A stretch of 64,000 nt of DNA from assembly GCA_020002185.1 (NCBI GenBank), contig CM034531.1:80159738-80223737 (forward strand), written 5' to 3'. The translations under genes were made by a program, and so were the position numbers. The DNA is from Paraescarpia echinospica (Eukaryota; Annelida; Polychaeta; Sabellida; Siboglinidae). Below the pieces are notes generated by a model, which was not told where the DNA came from, did no database searches, and saw only the letters and a list, made by a program, of their open reading frames with translations. The stretch's first letter is position 1. Every line of letters starts with the position of its first letter. This document shows positions 46,726 through 60,300 of this stretch, piece after piece.

Positions 46726-47426
46726 TTCCTCGCCTTTCCAGCTATTATTAAATGTTGTTATAGCTTTATAGCAATACTAGCCACATCTAAATCACTTAAA
46801 TTATTTGCCATTTAAGCTGAGTGTGGTTATGTGTGTGTTCGTGTGTGCGCGCCTGTGTGTGTGGTGTGTGCGTGTGCACGCGTGTGCGCATGTGCCTGTG
46901 TCTGGGTCTTCTTTGGGAGAATCTGTCATACGCACACATAGACACATCACGGCATCGCATCGACGTCAAGGCGACGTATTTGGCAGCACCTGTAGATACC
47001 TTATTGTCTGGTCTATTATTATTGCGGATTCGAGTAACTGCAATAAGCAAACTAGGCGGCGCGCACTCCGTCTGCTCAACGTCGGGTCATTTACGTCAGG
47101 TTAGAGGTTGGTTCAACGTCACTGAAGTAACGATGACTGGACGTCATTAGCTCATTGATCAACGTCGTGACTAGTTTAAAATAACCGGCACTCTTCCTCG
47201 GGTCGCGTCGACCTACTGCCAGTTGCAATCTCATTGATTTGTCTATTATCCAGAGTGCCGTTTAACACACGCTCTAAGATGTCTTGGATCTATATTTATC
47301 TCACAATAATTGTGCTCAAACTGTCGTAGAACGGGCGTATTGAATGTGTTCCTCATGTCTTGATTAACAAGGCCGACAATGCTTGTCATCTATTTATATA
47401 CTCACTACAGTTATGTGTTCTGCTAA

Positions 47427-48038
47427 TCAATGTTTCTGTTCGCATTGCTAAGTAGAATGACTAGGTAAGATGTATCACTGATCATGTAGCAACCAATATA
47501 CAACGGACAAAGAGCTAACGGGAGGTGTTGATGGAAAAAAATATACCAAACAACTGCCAATGTTGTGCGAATTCTACGTTGTAGCATTTTCTTTAGTTTG
47601 TTTTTTGTTCGTTTCAGAGAGTTAATAATAGCTATGATGTTAATGTAATACAATTCCACGCAACATGGTTTGGAAGAATCAGGCATGTTCAATTTGTGAA
47701 AATATCTTATGGATTCTTCTTCCACTTTAACGATCTTTGTTTTATTCTACTCCAAGCTGATTTTCTTTCAGCGGTTTGGTTTGTTCCAAAAAAATAGCAT
47801 CATTTATATTTGATTAACCTGACACGCATGGTTACAGTTGTCGACTGCACCAATAAGCATTAACGTATTAATCGTCGCTTGACTAATTAAGCGGCCTTTC
47901 AATTGTGTTCAGTTAATCAATGTTTCTGTACGCATTGCTACGTAGAATGACTAGGTAAGATGTACCACTGATTATGTAGCAACCAATATACAACGGACAA
48001 AGTGCTTACGGGAGGTATTGATGGAAAGAAATATACCA
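47427..48038. repeat. Direct repeat pair of about 125 bp
   Basis: 47427-47552 and 47913-48038 share TCAATGTTTCTGT, AGAATGACTAGGTAAGATGTA, and GTAGCAACCAATATACAACG at about 90% by eye. The spacer holds no gene. Confidence 0.8.
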
Positions 48039-48039
48039 G

Positions 48040-48260
48040 AACTCAAATACAGTGTATTCAAGCCACAAACATACGTATTCGAACAACAAACACAATAGTC
48101 GTACCACAAATACTAATGTTCGAAGCACATATACAAATACGCTGAGCAGAAACACAATAGTATCAGAAGCACTAATACGAGTATTCCGAACTGATATATA
48201 TATATATATATATATATGAGTAACTACAGCATTAACCTGTGTATCCGGAGCATAAACACG
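48040..48260. repeat. Degenerate short tandem repeat with (TA)n
   Basis: Imperfect units around CACAAATAC..(A/G)TATTCG(A/G)A recur about eight times, interrupted by a (TA) tract at about 48195-48218. Confidence 0.5.
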
Positions 48261-48499
48261 GGTGTTATTTTATGAAAGTTGAACAACGATTACGTTTCCC
48301 TATTTGTTTAACGAGGCCAGTCAAACGTTCCTATTGTTTACGCTTAAGGACGATGCGATAAGAATGCATTAGAAAACCCGTCGCATGTACACCGCATTTG
48401 TTGCTGTTCCCACAGGTTCGGTGAGACTATCATAGCCATAGCTTGCACTGCAGTACAGGTAGATATATGGCTCGCTGACACTGACTTGTTGTCGCGTCG

Positions 48500-49805
48500 G
48501 GTCAACAAATGGGCCTCTTGTGGCGACAGGTGGGCAACTCAATCACCTAGAAATATCGCTGTAGGATCAAGATCTGGGACACATGGTGCATGATCACAAG
48601 ACTGTTGCTGGACCACGTGGCTATATGGTCGTGTCGCGTGTTTCTACATTCTCGGCACACTCTGTGAGACGAGGTGTAGATAACTTCAAGTAAAGAGGAA
48701 ATGGTGTAGTTCGTACAAAAATAGAACACTGGTTGGCCTTAGCACAAATATAACCGGATGGTATTTCACTCAAACTTTCCAAGAAATAGCAAGTCACGTC
48801 ACCAGTTAATTTGCATATATAACTCATTTGTACAAATGCATCAAAGAATATTATTACGTTGTTACCTACAAACACATACACACATACATGGGCGCGGGCA
48901 CATGTGACAGTGTAAAGGTAAATTTAAATTCTTATACAACGCAATAAACAGTCCTTGAAACTCCTAAAGACGCTTTACATATCATTGCCTGGCAGAAGTG
49001 AACAATAGAACACCACTTTGACTTTTCTGGGAAACGAAAGCCAGAGACTGTAATATGTTAGGTCGGTCGATCAGGCAACTCTAAATAAAATATAATTCTT
49101 ACTTCCAAAAAGTCGTGAGGCCACAATGTTATACAAGCAAAAGCAAGAATAAAACACAATTCATGACGCTAGCTATCTGAAATACCAATGATCGTTAAAT
49201 AACTCAAATATGTAGGGTCTAAGAGTAAAAGTGACAAAACAAGCAAGTGTAAAATAACAATAAAATATGCAGTCAATTTTCGCCGATTGATCGTCTGAGG
49301 TTTGCTTCGTAATTTCCATTGATGGAAATCGAAGAAAATATTTAAGTTGTTGCTAAATAAAAGAACATCATTGAGACAAAGGTAAATGTTGCATAATGAT
49401 GTGTACGACTACGAAATTCACACAGTTTATAGTCAAATGGATCACCAACGTTTCAGCTCAGGTGTAGAACGCAGTTCGCCACTCATTTTGTGCGACAACC
49501 ATGACCACAGTTCGCGCAGATCTCTTGCACGCGGATGCTGTCACGTCATGTTGGGTCAATAACTAGGACACTGGTGTCGACAGGTAGGACTGTAGAGGTC
49601 AACATCTGGGACTCGTGGTTAATGGTCGGTCACCAGACTGTTACTGAATGACGTGGATGTGTGTTCATGTTGGACGTTGCTGTTTCTATGGTCGAAGGTG
49701 ACGCACATACGTAAGGATAAAAAGAAGGTGTAGTTCGTACATTGATATCTTCTTGTCGTAAGGGAAGCGGTTGATTCTTCACTCAGAGTTTCCCTGAAAT
49801 ATTCT
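48500..49805. repeat. Diverged direct repeat pair, about 250 bp each
   Basis: 48500-48785 and 49550-49805 share, in order, GACAGGT(G/A)GG, ATCTGGGAC, CACAAGACTGTT or CACCAGACTGTT, GGTGTAGTTCGTAC and TTTCACTCA..(A/G)TTTCC. Identity is low, so the duplication is old. No gene is seen in 48786-49549. Confidence 0.55.
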
Positions 49806-49857
49806 ATGACGCTGCAATTGATATTTTTCTATAATACACACTTGCGTGGGGCGTACG

Positions 49858-50273
49858 TACATACACGTGTACATAGAAATACACGTTATGCGCATGCACA
49901 TATATACCTACGTACATACATACATATATACATACATACACACATACACGTACGTACATAAATGCATGCATACATGCATGCATACATACATACACACACA
50001 TACTTTCGTACGTACGTTCGTGCATACGTGCATAAACGCCAAAACACATATACGCATACATACATGCATACATTTCCACGCACACACACGTACGTACGTA
50101 CGTACATACGTACATACATACATATATACATACATAAATGCATACATACATACATACACACACATACTTTCGTTCGTACGTACGTACGTTCGTGCGTCCA
50201 TGCATAAACGCGTATACACATGTATGCATAAATACATGCATACATTCCCACGCACACTCACGTACATACGTAC

Positions 50274-50352
<79 letters not shown>
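49858..50352. repeat. CATA/CGTA tetranucleotide and (CA)n array
   Basis: Degenerate CATA, CGTA and CATG tetramers (49858-50275) lead into an uninterrupted (CA)n (50276-50352). Tyr/Cys/Val-rich open frames over 100 codons long on both strands are repeat artefacts. Confidence 0.9.
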
Positions 50353-50356
<4 letters not shown>

Positions 50357-50562
50357 ATAAACAACTTTATACGATAAGAAGCCTTATCGGCATACAGCCC
50401 GCTGGTATAGTTCGGGTGCGGAAGCACGCAACCAAAATCGAAATCCATTTTCTTCTTTTAATCAATAGTTTTGTACTAGCTTGCTCAACTAATCTGCCAA
50501 TAATAATATGCACACACATGTGCAGCACCGATAAAATAAATGATGGAAATGCAGTTGCAGTA

Positions 50563-50616
50563 AGTGTGTGTGTGTGTGTGTGTGCGTGTGTGTGTGTGTG
50601 TGCGTGTGTGCGTGTG

Positions 50617-50656
<40 letters not shown>

Positions 50657-50660
50657 TGTG
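50563..50660. repeat. (GT)n to (GCGT)n microsatellite
   Basis: TGTG repeats followed by twelve or so CGTG/CGTG-type units. Confidence 0.9.
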
Positions 50661-53600
50661 CATCTACTTGTGCCTGTGCATGTGTCGGCGCTTCCGTTGT
50701 ATTATACACAAATAAAATCATATTGTGATTTTATTTTTCTGACATTTTCCTAACAAAAACGCTGACATTATTTCAAACCGCCGTTTAAACAGAGTTTGGC
50801 CCGCACCTATTGCTTACTACATGGCTGGCCGTGAGTGTAAGTTTCCGAGGTTAATGAACAGTTTCAGCCTTACGCTTCTCGCTCTTATTTCCTTTTCTTA
50901 TTGGCCGATCACATGTTCAGCGTAAAATTCATGCGTAGGATGGCACCCATTAGTGAATTGACCTATCCATCACGTGACCAATTGCCTAGCAAAACCTCCG
51001 TCAAGACATCAGAAAAACACTTGGTGGGTTCGGACATTTCGTCGTATATTTTGATGAAATTCTGGTCACAAAAGTGTTTCTTTATGACAAAAACATAAGG
51101 CAAAGTTTTTAACGTGACAGCTGTATGCGGGAATGTTTGATTTATGAGCTGTCATGCAATAATAGTAAAGTAATTCACGTTTATAACCTTTATCAACAAA
51201 GTTGGCAAAGGTAAAGCTTGACGGAGGTCAAGCGCAACAATTTTATTGTGACGTAGGCAAACATCGACAGGGTTTTTACGTTGTTTCACTACAGCCATGC
51301 GTACGTTTTACAGACGATGCCATACATTCCATCGTTGGTAATGTATGGATATGTAAGAACAAATATATAACTTAACAGGATAGGAGAAACACTAGTAATT
51401 TTACAATGGTTGACGTTTATGAACGAGTCAACAAACCCTCTAGTGGAAAATAACTCGGACATAAAATGGTGGAAGACCAAGAAGCACAGTGCACTTAATG
51501 GGCAATGTCGTACTGCTTCAAACTTACAGCTGAAACAGCATTACGGCTGCATGTGATAAGTTAATGTTACAGGCAATATGTTGAATGTTGCAATACGTTC
51601 GGAGCTACGGACGTATTGCTGAAACTGTCTATTAGCTTTGCAGATCGTTGCAGTAAACACAGGAGGATTGTGCTGGAAAACCACTTTACACAGCACGTCG
51701 CCCAGAACCAATAAACAACGACACCTTCGGATCTCCCATGACGATGGAGTGGACACTTTCTGGCACAAAGTGTCACTGCCTCTCGATCTGCGAAGTGAGA
51801 ATCACCAAAAATAGACGAGGTTTGACGTCCCCAAAACAACGAAGCGAGCTGCGAAGGCGAAGCAATTTGGTTTTTAGTCGAGGTAAGCCAAATCCAAGAA
51901 GCGTAGCTGCGATTTATTTGCTACACCTCATTTGTATTTATTAGTTGTACTTCATATATATGTTATACGTTGCTAACCGTATACAAAATTACTTAGAATA
52001 TTTCAATACTAGCAATGAACTCTCAGTTTTTGGAGCGCACATCTGCGAATGGAAAGGGATCGTACGTTAACTGAAGCTGAGCACTTCGCCTTCGCTTCAA
52101 AGAATGTCGTTCAACTCCTCGGTTCGACTGTTGTTAATTACTGGCTTGGCAGTTCGCGAACATGTCTTTCCAGCGTGTATACAATATTATAACATTTGAC
52201 CATGTTGTTGGATATTTATATTTTCTATAACCTGGACTGTTACTTCTTGTTTTGTTTGATATTTGGAGTGTGGGTATATTATAAATGTGAAGAACTGTGC
52301 GGGTCATAATATCGCGTCCAATGGCAGTGTTTAATTCAGTGGCACCTTTGTATTGTATTGTGTCGTTTTTTCTTCCGTCTAGCTCCTTCGGTAAATATCT
52401 ATGTTGAACTGGCAGCTACCATTCTTAATAAACCTGGTTGGAATGTCATCATTCAGTGTAAAATTGTTATAGGAATATATGTTTTGACTATATTCACTAC
52501 ATTGTCGTAATTACATAAATAACAAGGTGCAATAGGACTGTACACGGAATAATTACTTTCTGCGCTGCAATTAAACTATCAAATGATATTAAGATATATT
52601 TATTTTAATTGTGTATTTCTTGACTGCAACGTAGTACGGTAAGGGGATACTTATTTCAATCCAACAGCTATTATTATGTAGTATACCTCTGTGTGCTCAG
52701 ATTTTCGTAATACCAACAAATAGATCAGGTTAATTTAATTATCTGTTTTTGTTATCTTTCACATTCTCCATTGTGCATAGAACAATGTGCATCAGACAGT
52801 GCTGAATGGGAATTTGGAGACACTTGCTGTGAGAGAGCAGTCAAGCATACATGATTATGTATCAACAAGAAAATGAAAAGGAAAATGATAACATGCCTGA
52901 TAATATTGCATGCTTCATTGGACTGCAATATTGCAAAATGCCTTGTATATATTGTATAGTAAAAAAGCTGTTGTGTTTACACGATTCTATGAATAATATT
53001 GTAGTCAAGTAAGTCAAGAAACATTTGAAATAACCTCTAATTCTGTTCCATCATACATTATACATTAAATATCATGATGTATAGTTGGTATGAAAATCGT
53101 GGGTCTTTTGAGAATTGTTCTTGATCAAACGTAACTGCACTGACATCATGTATATTTTGGATTTTTTATATAAATCATCACATGTGACTTGTAAACAACC
53201 TAGCACATTTACGAACCTTTTTGATAGATATAGCCATTGATGAGCAAATTGATGTGAATAATTACACAGAAATTGGAAATTTCACAAGTGTACTACGGAT
53301 TATGAATATATACAAATAACAGTCGGACAAAAGCTATGCCTGTTCCCGAAGCTGTCAGCGGCGAAATGTCGACTCGAGCGTGTCGGTCCCGCTTGTCAAA
53401 ATACACGTTGCACTGCGGCTATTATGATGAATATAGGTTCCTGTTATCGAACATGGGGTCGCTTTATTATCTCTGGATGACATCATCGCAGCAGCCAAAC
53501 CAAATTATTTAGTGTTTTAAAAAATAGAGCCCCCTTGTCGTCGGAAGTAACTGAAATCACTGAATCACTCAATGACATTGACAGCGACAGCGTCAGTGAA

Positions 53601-53899
53601 ATAACTAAATCAGTGAATGGCTGGCTTGCACAATTCTGTTAGTTGTGCGCATCATATTAATACTATTACAATATTATACAGTTATACGTATAGCCGTTGT
53701 ATTTGACATTGAAAATAATCCGTGCGATTATGTATAATGTCATGAATGTATTGTCCGTTTCCAATAAAACTCGATTATTTAACATTACACGTCACAATAT
53801 AACAAATACAATGTTGTATGTGGAAAGGGTGTGAACAGAAGTACAGTACTTATCAATGGTTCACCCCAACCATTTTAGGTTTTTAATTTTTCCGGCGAA
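50661..53899. other. Intergenic DNA, no gene recognised
   Basis: A+T-rich with short frames only. It contains the second copy of the dispersed repeat (52406-52480, partner of 10775-10850). Confidence 0.5.
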
Positions 53900-54885
53900 A
53901 CCATGTACCGAGAAAGATGGCATTGGTGACACTGAGATGGATGGGGGTCCCCGATGCAGAGGTCAGGATGGTGGAAGGGACATATGAAGAAACGAAGGAC
54001 AGAGTGGTGTGTGGACCTGTGAGCCCAATACTGTTAATTGCAGTGATGGAACTGATAAGTAGAAAGACCAGTACCAAAGATATTCTCCAGAAACTACTGT
54101 ATGCAGACGATCTATCTGTGGTAGCGGATGGGAAGCGGATTTACAGGAACAACTGATAGAGTGGAAGGATATCTTCAGCAAACACGGACTGAAGGTGAAT
54201 CTGGAGAAGACAGAGGCGATATTGGCTGGGCAACAAAGCAGAGAACTGGAAATACACCTGGAGGGGAAGAAACTAAAACAAAGAGACAGTTTTGTATACC
54301 TGGGCGGAGCGGCATGTGGGGTTGGCTCCTCGGAGACAGAAATTCGCAGGAGAATACAAGCAGGGGCGAAATCATGGAGGAAAGTAGAAGGTGTGATGGG
54401 AGACAGGCACATATCGCGAAAACTCAAGGGAAAGGTACTATGCGCATGTGTGACACCAGCCTACATGTAAGGCCTCGAAATTATAGCAATGACAGAGAAA
54501 TAACAGGAGAGGGTACAAGGGTGCGAAAACAACTGGGTCAGGAGAATTACGGGGGTAAAGAGAATAGATAAGCGAAGAGTGGAAGAGCTGAGGGTGGATG
54601 TTGGTGTGAAAGATGGTTTCAAGAAGAAGTTGGTGAGAAGTCGGTTGAACTGGTGAAGCGAATGGGAGAAGAACGGATGTCAAAGAAAGCAGATGCCCGG
54701 AGAGTGGAGGGAAAAGAAGACGAGGGCGACCGAGACTGAGGTAGGAGGATTGCGTGAAGAGAGGCCTGGAGGGATGAAAAGGGGAATTGAGAAAAAACAA
54801 AAGACCGAGGAGAATGGAGAAGGGTTGTAGAGAAAGTGGTGCAAGCACAATGAGGAGGAAGAGAAAGAAAAACGAAAATGAGAAC
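53900..54885 (+). mobile_element. RTE-like LINE reverse-transcriptase fragment
   Basis: Frames 53917-54156 and 54195-54470 encode the palm to thumb of a LINE reverse transcriptase: GPVSPILLIAVMELI, KLLYADDLSVVADG (YADD intact), LKVNLEKTEAILAGQ, RDSFVYLGGAAC, ETEIRRRIQAGAKSWRKVEG and ISRKLKGKVLCACVTPAYM. Downstream, scattered frames show ENNWVRRI.GVKRIDKRR, RRRGRPRLR and KDRGEWRRVVEK, the usual tail. Several frameshifts and stops; 5'-truncated. Confidence 0.8.
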
Positions 54886-55334
54886 AACAACATGTTCAAT
54901 GCATTTATAGATAGTGGACAGTTCCAGCTATAAGCGTCAAGCTCCGAATGTATTGCAACGCTTATAATTGCATTCTGAGTTAATTTACCATAAAATCACA
55001 TGGTATTATATTATTGTGTCACTTTGACAGACATATAAAAATATGTTTTTTTTTAAATTATCAATCGTCAGGTCCGGCCATAGGAAATAGTAAACGTGAG
55101 CATGCGGACATAATAAGGATGCGAGTGAGCGTAGAAAGCGGTGAGTGGCTCAAGGCGCCTGTCAGGAGATACACTTACAATGCTCAAGAGTTAGCGTATT
55201 AATATATCGATGCAACAGCGGTACGTCGTTGAACTGTCAAATACGCCTTTTGGGACTAATTGTAAAATTGGTTGATTTCATTACAAAAACTGAGTGCGGT
55301 GCCCTTCTTTAATGATCTCTATCAGAGGTGTGCT

Positions 55335-55945
55335 TGTGACTTCTCATCACCTCTCCTCTCCTAGGCCCTTGGGTTTCCAGGATAGCGCTTTACGGGCTTA
55401 GAACTTGTGAGAGAGTACGATAGTGAGTACTTGTTCAAATCTTTGAGGGATCAGCCAGGCATCGGGGACAAGTAATTGCATAAGCCGTCGAGCACAGAGC
55501 AAGCGCGCAGAAGCGACGAGAACAACGTCGTCATTACTGACCGGCTGACGCTACGCCGGAAAGTACTGTCGGACGCAGCGATGCGTGACACGTTATGATA
55601 CGGGTGGCCGCGCGCACAGTTGGGAAGTAGTATTCGTCGGGAGCGGTCGCACGTTGCTGCAGCGGCACGAAAATCTAGCGCATAGTTTCATCCGGCGAGA
55701 CATCGGTGTGGTTCACATCAGTTGGCAGGTTGATTCGACGTCAAGGTAAGTGTTTGTCGATGCTCCAAAGAACTTATTCGTTGTTTTGTATTCGTGACCT
55801 CTCCTCTCCTAGATCCATTGAGTTTCCTTGGGAGGGAATACGATTGTGAGTACGTATTCAAATCTTGAAACACTTTGAGGGGTCAGCCATGATCCGGGAT
55901 CAAACAATTGCTTAAGCCGTCGAGCACAGAGCAAGCAGAAGCGAC
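55335..55945. repeat. Direct repeat pair of about 160 bp
   Basis: 55340-55520 and 55795-55945 share CCTCTCCTCTCCTAG, GAGTAC, TTCAAATCTT, GGGGTCAGCCA-type and AAGCCGTCGAGCACAGAGCAAGC. They bracket the G+C-rich segment that ends in a splice-donor sequence at 55745. Confidence 0.75.
55600..55745 (+). other. Possible noncoding first exon ending in a splice donor
   Basis: A CpG-rich stretch in A+T-rich DNA (GGCCGCGCGCAC, GAGCGGTCGCACG) ends in TCAAG/GTAAGTG, a near-ideal 5' splice site at 55745/55746. No coding exon is visible in the window downstream, so this rests on composition and one motif. Confidence 0.25.
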
Positions 55946-56211
55946 GAGAACTCGTGCAGTCGCGGTAGAACGTGACTCGCCGTACACATGCGGAGGCTGC
56001 ATGTTGCCGTGTCTTGGCCGGAAGGTCTTTCCGACCATGACATTGATTTTTCCGCCGACATACGCCGGCTTGTCAACAACGCTAGGACGTTACGTTGAAG
56101 CGGCCTTCGAATAGCCCCGTGGCAACTTAAAACCGAATGCGGCGGGCAGCGAGCATTTTGAGTTTGTTCTTTCTTATATGCCACGCCCACTCTTTCTTTT
56201 ATTTACACCCC

Positions 56212-56259
56212 CCCCACACACACACACACACACGCACACGCACACGCACACGCACACGC

Positions 56260-56304
<45 letters not shown>
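56212..56304. repeat. (CA)n/(CACG)n microsatellite
   Basis: A CA tract interrupted by five CACG-type units. 56305-58008 after it holds nothing recognised beyond short TAGATAGACTCACG repeats near 56915-56960. Confidence 0.9.
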
Positions 56305-56305
<1 letters not shown>

Positions 56306-58008
56306 TACCCTGTGTTGCGTGGGAATCGGTCTATCCCATAGCGTTCACGTGAAGGGGCGTGGGAACATGCTTAACCATGTTTGCTTGTTTAAGAAAGGAA
56401 CATTTTGTTTACTGTGCTATGTTGGTGCGATAATTGGGATAAGGGCGGAAGCCATACGGTTGTTCCCTGTCTCGTCATGAAGCAAATATTCCGCAGTAAA
56501 GCAGATCAGTACTCTCTGTTATGTCACACTACATCTAGATGTGATCTTGGTCCGTGCGGTGCGTATGTATGGTTCCGGCGTGATTTGTATACATACGGAC
56601 TATAGATGATTCGTGTATGGTTCGTATCTGGTTTGTGTATGTGTAGTCTATTCCTTCACAATTTTGAAATTGCCTATCAGAAAACATAACACTCAAACAA
56701 AGTTCGTCTTCTCTTTCAGAGCTGTTGAATGAGCACATTAATGATCGGTCCGCACTAGTTTTCCCAGTATAAATTAGGACAAGATTTCACCTGAGTACCT
56801 TTGCATTGAGAACCCTGATGTAGTACATATCTCTTGCGTTGTGGCGGCAGTAAATAGTACTAGTGACAGGGGTATAACCTATATTCACAACCTATGAAAT
56901 TCTGTAATCTAGATAGACTCGCGTTTAGATAGACTCACGTCTAGATAGACTCACGTCTTTTGACCGTGTTAGTAGTCCTGTACCAGTTAATCCATACAAT
57001 AGTACAATGGAAGTGTAGGTTAATGTAACAAGTACTTGTTCTATTTATACTGGACGTGGGCTATATAATATGTGCAACATTATGTTGGACTCTTATTGTC
57101 ATTGTTTGCGCGCATTTTCCTGAAGGTTTACATAAATCGCCACTGTCTTCATTTTCGATTATATATAATTTTAGTAATGTTGATATTCTATTCCGCTGTG
57201 TCGAGCACCGTTTTCTGTAAGAGGCAGCTCGTTGAGAAAGAAGGATGCATAACAAGACGTTATAGACTCCGGTGGGCAATCTGGACTGTGATTGAATGTG
57301 ATGTGGCACAGATCCTCAGGTTGCAAACATGTACCGAATACATTCAAGTTGACACGGTGGTGCAGCAGTATTACGTATGTACAAAGCGACTGTATTACGT
57401 GTGTAAAAAGCGACTGATGCTGAACACATTCGTGGTAGACCTATCTGCTTAAGGTATTCTGTGTATCTCGGCAAATGGTTCCCGGCTGGATCATTTAGAT
57501 GCGACATAAAGTGGACATGATATTCATAATGTATAAGCTATCAGTGTGAAATGCATCGTCCTACATTGGGTTATTTATGTGCATGTCATTGCCGGGGTCA
57601 GCAAATATAAAGGAAGCAATGAAGCATGACAACAGCAATTCACGAGGGCCACCGTAATAACCCATTCGATTGTTCGCGCAACCGCGGTCAAAGGCGCGTT
57701 CCAGCTTAAGTGTTCATTCCACACACGTGCACAAATTTGTATCATATATGAATTGCTGAAGTCAACGCCACGGTGCTAGTTGTTGCTGATCGCCTAAATG
57801 TCTCCGTCACCAATACGCCGCTCTTCTGCAAAACTGAGTGTATACAAGGAAGGTCAAACACAGCCTAGACTTCCAAGTATGGAAACAAGAGCCATCTTAA
57901 CGGGTTATTTCGCGACAGCCCGAGTAGTTTCCCTCTCGAAACCAACACCTTCGAGAATGAATCGAAGATCCGACTCCACATGGATGATGCGAACACACGA
58001 TGCACAAC

Positions 58009-58438
58009 AAGGCGTATCAGCGCCACAGCTAGATGCAAATACGACCACGACAAGGCGTATCAGCGCCACAGCTAGATGCAAATACGACCACGATAAGGCG
58101 TATCAGCGCCACAGCTAGATGCAAATACGACCACGATAAGGCGTATCAGCGCCACAGCTAGATGCAAATACGACCACGATAAGGCGTATCAGCGCCACAG
58201 CTAGATGCAAATACGACCACGATAAGGCGTATCAGCGCCACAGCTAGATGCAAATACGACCACGATAAGGCGTATCAGCGCCACAGCTAGATGCAAATAC
58301 GACCACGATAAGGCGTATCAGCGCCACAGCTAGATGCAAATACGACCACGATAAGGCGTATCAGCGCCACAGCTAGATGCAAATACGACCACGATAAGGC
58401 GTATCAGCGCCACAGCTAGATGCAAATACGACCACGAT
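58009..58438. repeat. 43-bp minisatellite, ten copies, octamer motif in each
   Basis: Ten units of AAGGCGTATCAGCGCCACAG plus CTAGATGCAAATACGACCACGA(T/C), nearly identical. Every unit contains ATGCAAAT, the POU/Oct octamer. Since 43 is not a multiple of three, no long frame runs through. Confidence 0.95.
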
Positions 58439-59869
58439 AAGCAAACGTCTAACAATAAATGATTGTCAAACTGTGTCGCTTATTAGCTTTCGTAGAAGAA
58501 TGTCCGAGGTCAGCACAGCGTTCCATAAACGCTAACGCAATCGAGTGGATCAGCAACCTCAAAACACAACTGTTAAACTCTCTTCTATCTATACGGCACA
58601 CGAGCGATACATGACCAGTTGTTACAACGGGTGGTATAGTGTATGGCGTTCGACTGGTGGCAGTAATCACGTCACAACATCAACTGGCCGCAGTTTACCA
58701 TGGTACTCGTTTAGATTAGATTCACTTAATAGTGAGAACGCATATAATAACACAAGTGCCTTACTGGGCAGTACAGGGCAGAAATCGTGCATCCAACTAG
58801 GACAAGATCATGTTTTGAGAAGAAGAACATTGTATGTACAAATTACTGAAGAATAACTTAGTATGTTCATTTAAAAGACACGGAAGTTACCAATAATCAT
58901 CATCCGAACGTTATGTGACAAATACACCTACTTATCAATCATTGGTGTGGATTTCAATATATTCCTGTAGCTGGTCATCATTGTTAAAGTAGACAGTTCC
59001 TAACTGTGTAATAATAATACCGTTTTATTAAGAGCCTTTTAGCGTTCAGCGCAAGTGCTTGATTGAGAGCACTTTGGGAAGAGGAGTACAATATAACAGT
59101 ATGTACGCATATCCAATTATATTGGTCGTTGATTTCTGTTCTAGTCAATGATATCCTTGCATTGCAGCCATGCAGTTCGGACGTGATCATACGCCTACTA
59201 GCAGTTCCGAAGGCCCGTTGTTTCCCACAAAAAATGTTTTCATCCATTGTCTTGCGAACGGCATTAATATTATTCAATTTAACTGATTATCATGCAGCGC
59301 AAGCTGAACTCAACCAAACAGCATGCTAGATTGCAACAATAATAATAACTCTTAAGTGCGCTTAATTATAGTGCGGAACACTCGTGGGCAACTTGTTCAG
59401 GCGCACATACCAGGCGTCGGTGTGTATTTGTTAAGACGTAGTTAATTTGAGTCACATTGTATTCTAGCGGTGCAAATCGGCCAAAGTACCGTGGTTGTCA
59501 ATACCGATGTCATATAAACTCGCATTTCTTCGTATCCCATTATCAAACGTCCAGACGGGAGTCGGTCGCGTAATTCACATGGGTTCTACAAGTACGGCGT
59601 CCAAGAATACCAAAAGAAAAGGCAGACACCAATCAAATTTAATAATTTGTTGTTGGAATAGATACATCGCCAAGTAACTCAATAGTTCTTCCCGTTAAGC
59701 AATTTGAAACACACCTAAGAGGAAACTATCCCGTAATTTTGTCATGCAAACCATACAGACAATAGAAATAATTGTACGAAAACTTAAAAACTAAATGCAC
59801 CGAAGGTTTCGACGGTCTATTCACTAAACTAACCACTGCAAGCGAATAGCAAATACCAGGTAAATAACT
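58439..59869. other. Intergenic DNA, no gene recognised
   Basis: Short frames only, none with a family motif. Confidence 0.5.
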
Positions 59870-60300
59870 GTATTAAAATAAACAGTGAAATTATTAATTA
59901 TGTTGGAAAGGATAACAAAGAAGAATCGGTCAAGTTTTTACGAATACGTATTGATAAACATTTAACATGGAAAAAACATATCAACATAATCAGTTCTAAA
60001 ATATCTAGAGCAATTTTTGCAATTAATAGAATGAAACATTGTTTGTCACACACTGCTTTGAAAACTCTTTATTATACCTTAATTCAAAGTCCATAACTTA
60101 CGGTGTACAATCATGGGGCAATGGAAAGACTATACGAAAGATAGAAATGTTACAAAAAACGCCCTATACGAATAATTAACAAAACATATATAGAAGTCAC
60201 ACCGATCCTATTTTTAAATCTGAAAATAAACTTAAAATCGCTGATATTCACAGGTTGCATGTCTCACTATTTATGTGTGACTATCACCATAATACACTGA
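59870..60300 (+). mobile_element. Degenerate LINE reverse-transcriptase C-terminal fragment
   Basis: Frames around 59890-60180 read ESVKFLRIRIDKHLTWKKHI, SSKISRAIFAINRMKHCLS, ALKTLYYTLIQS and YGVQSWGN, the usual thumb/tail of animal LINE polyproteins (FLGIxIDxxLTWKxHI, LYYxLIxSxLxYG). Multiple stops; strongly A+T-rich. Confidence 0.65.

Noticed and set aside
49804..50721. Tyr/Cys/Val/His/Thr-rich frames up to 289 codons on both strands
   Set aside because: They are read-through of CATA/CGTA and CA repeats.
58009..58438. CRISPR-like array
   Set aside because: Units are contiguous with no spacers, in a eukaryotic context; it is a minisatellite.
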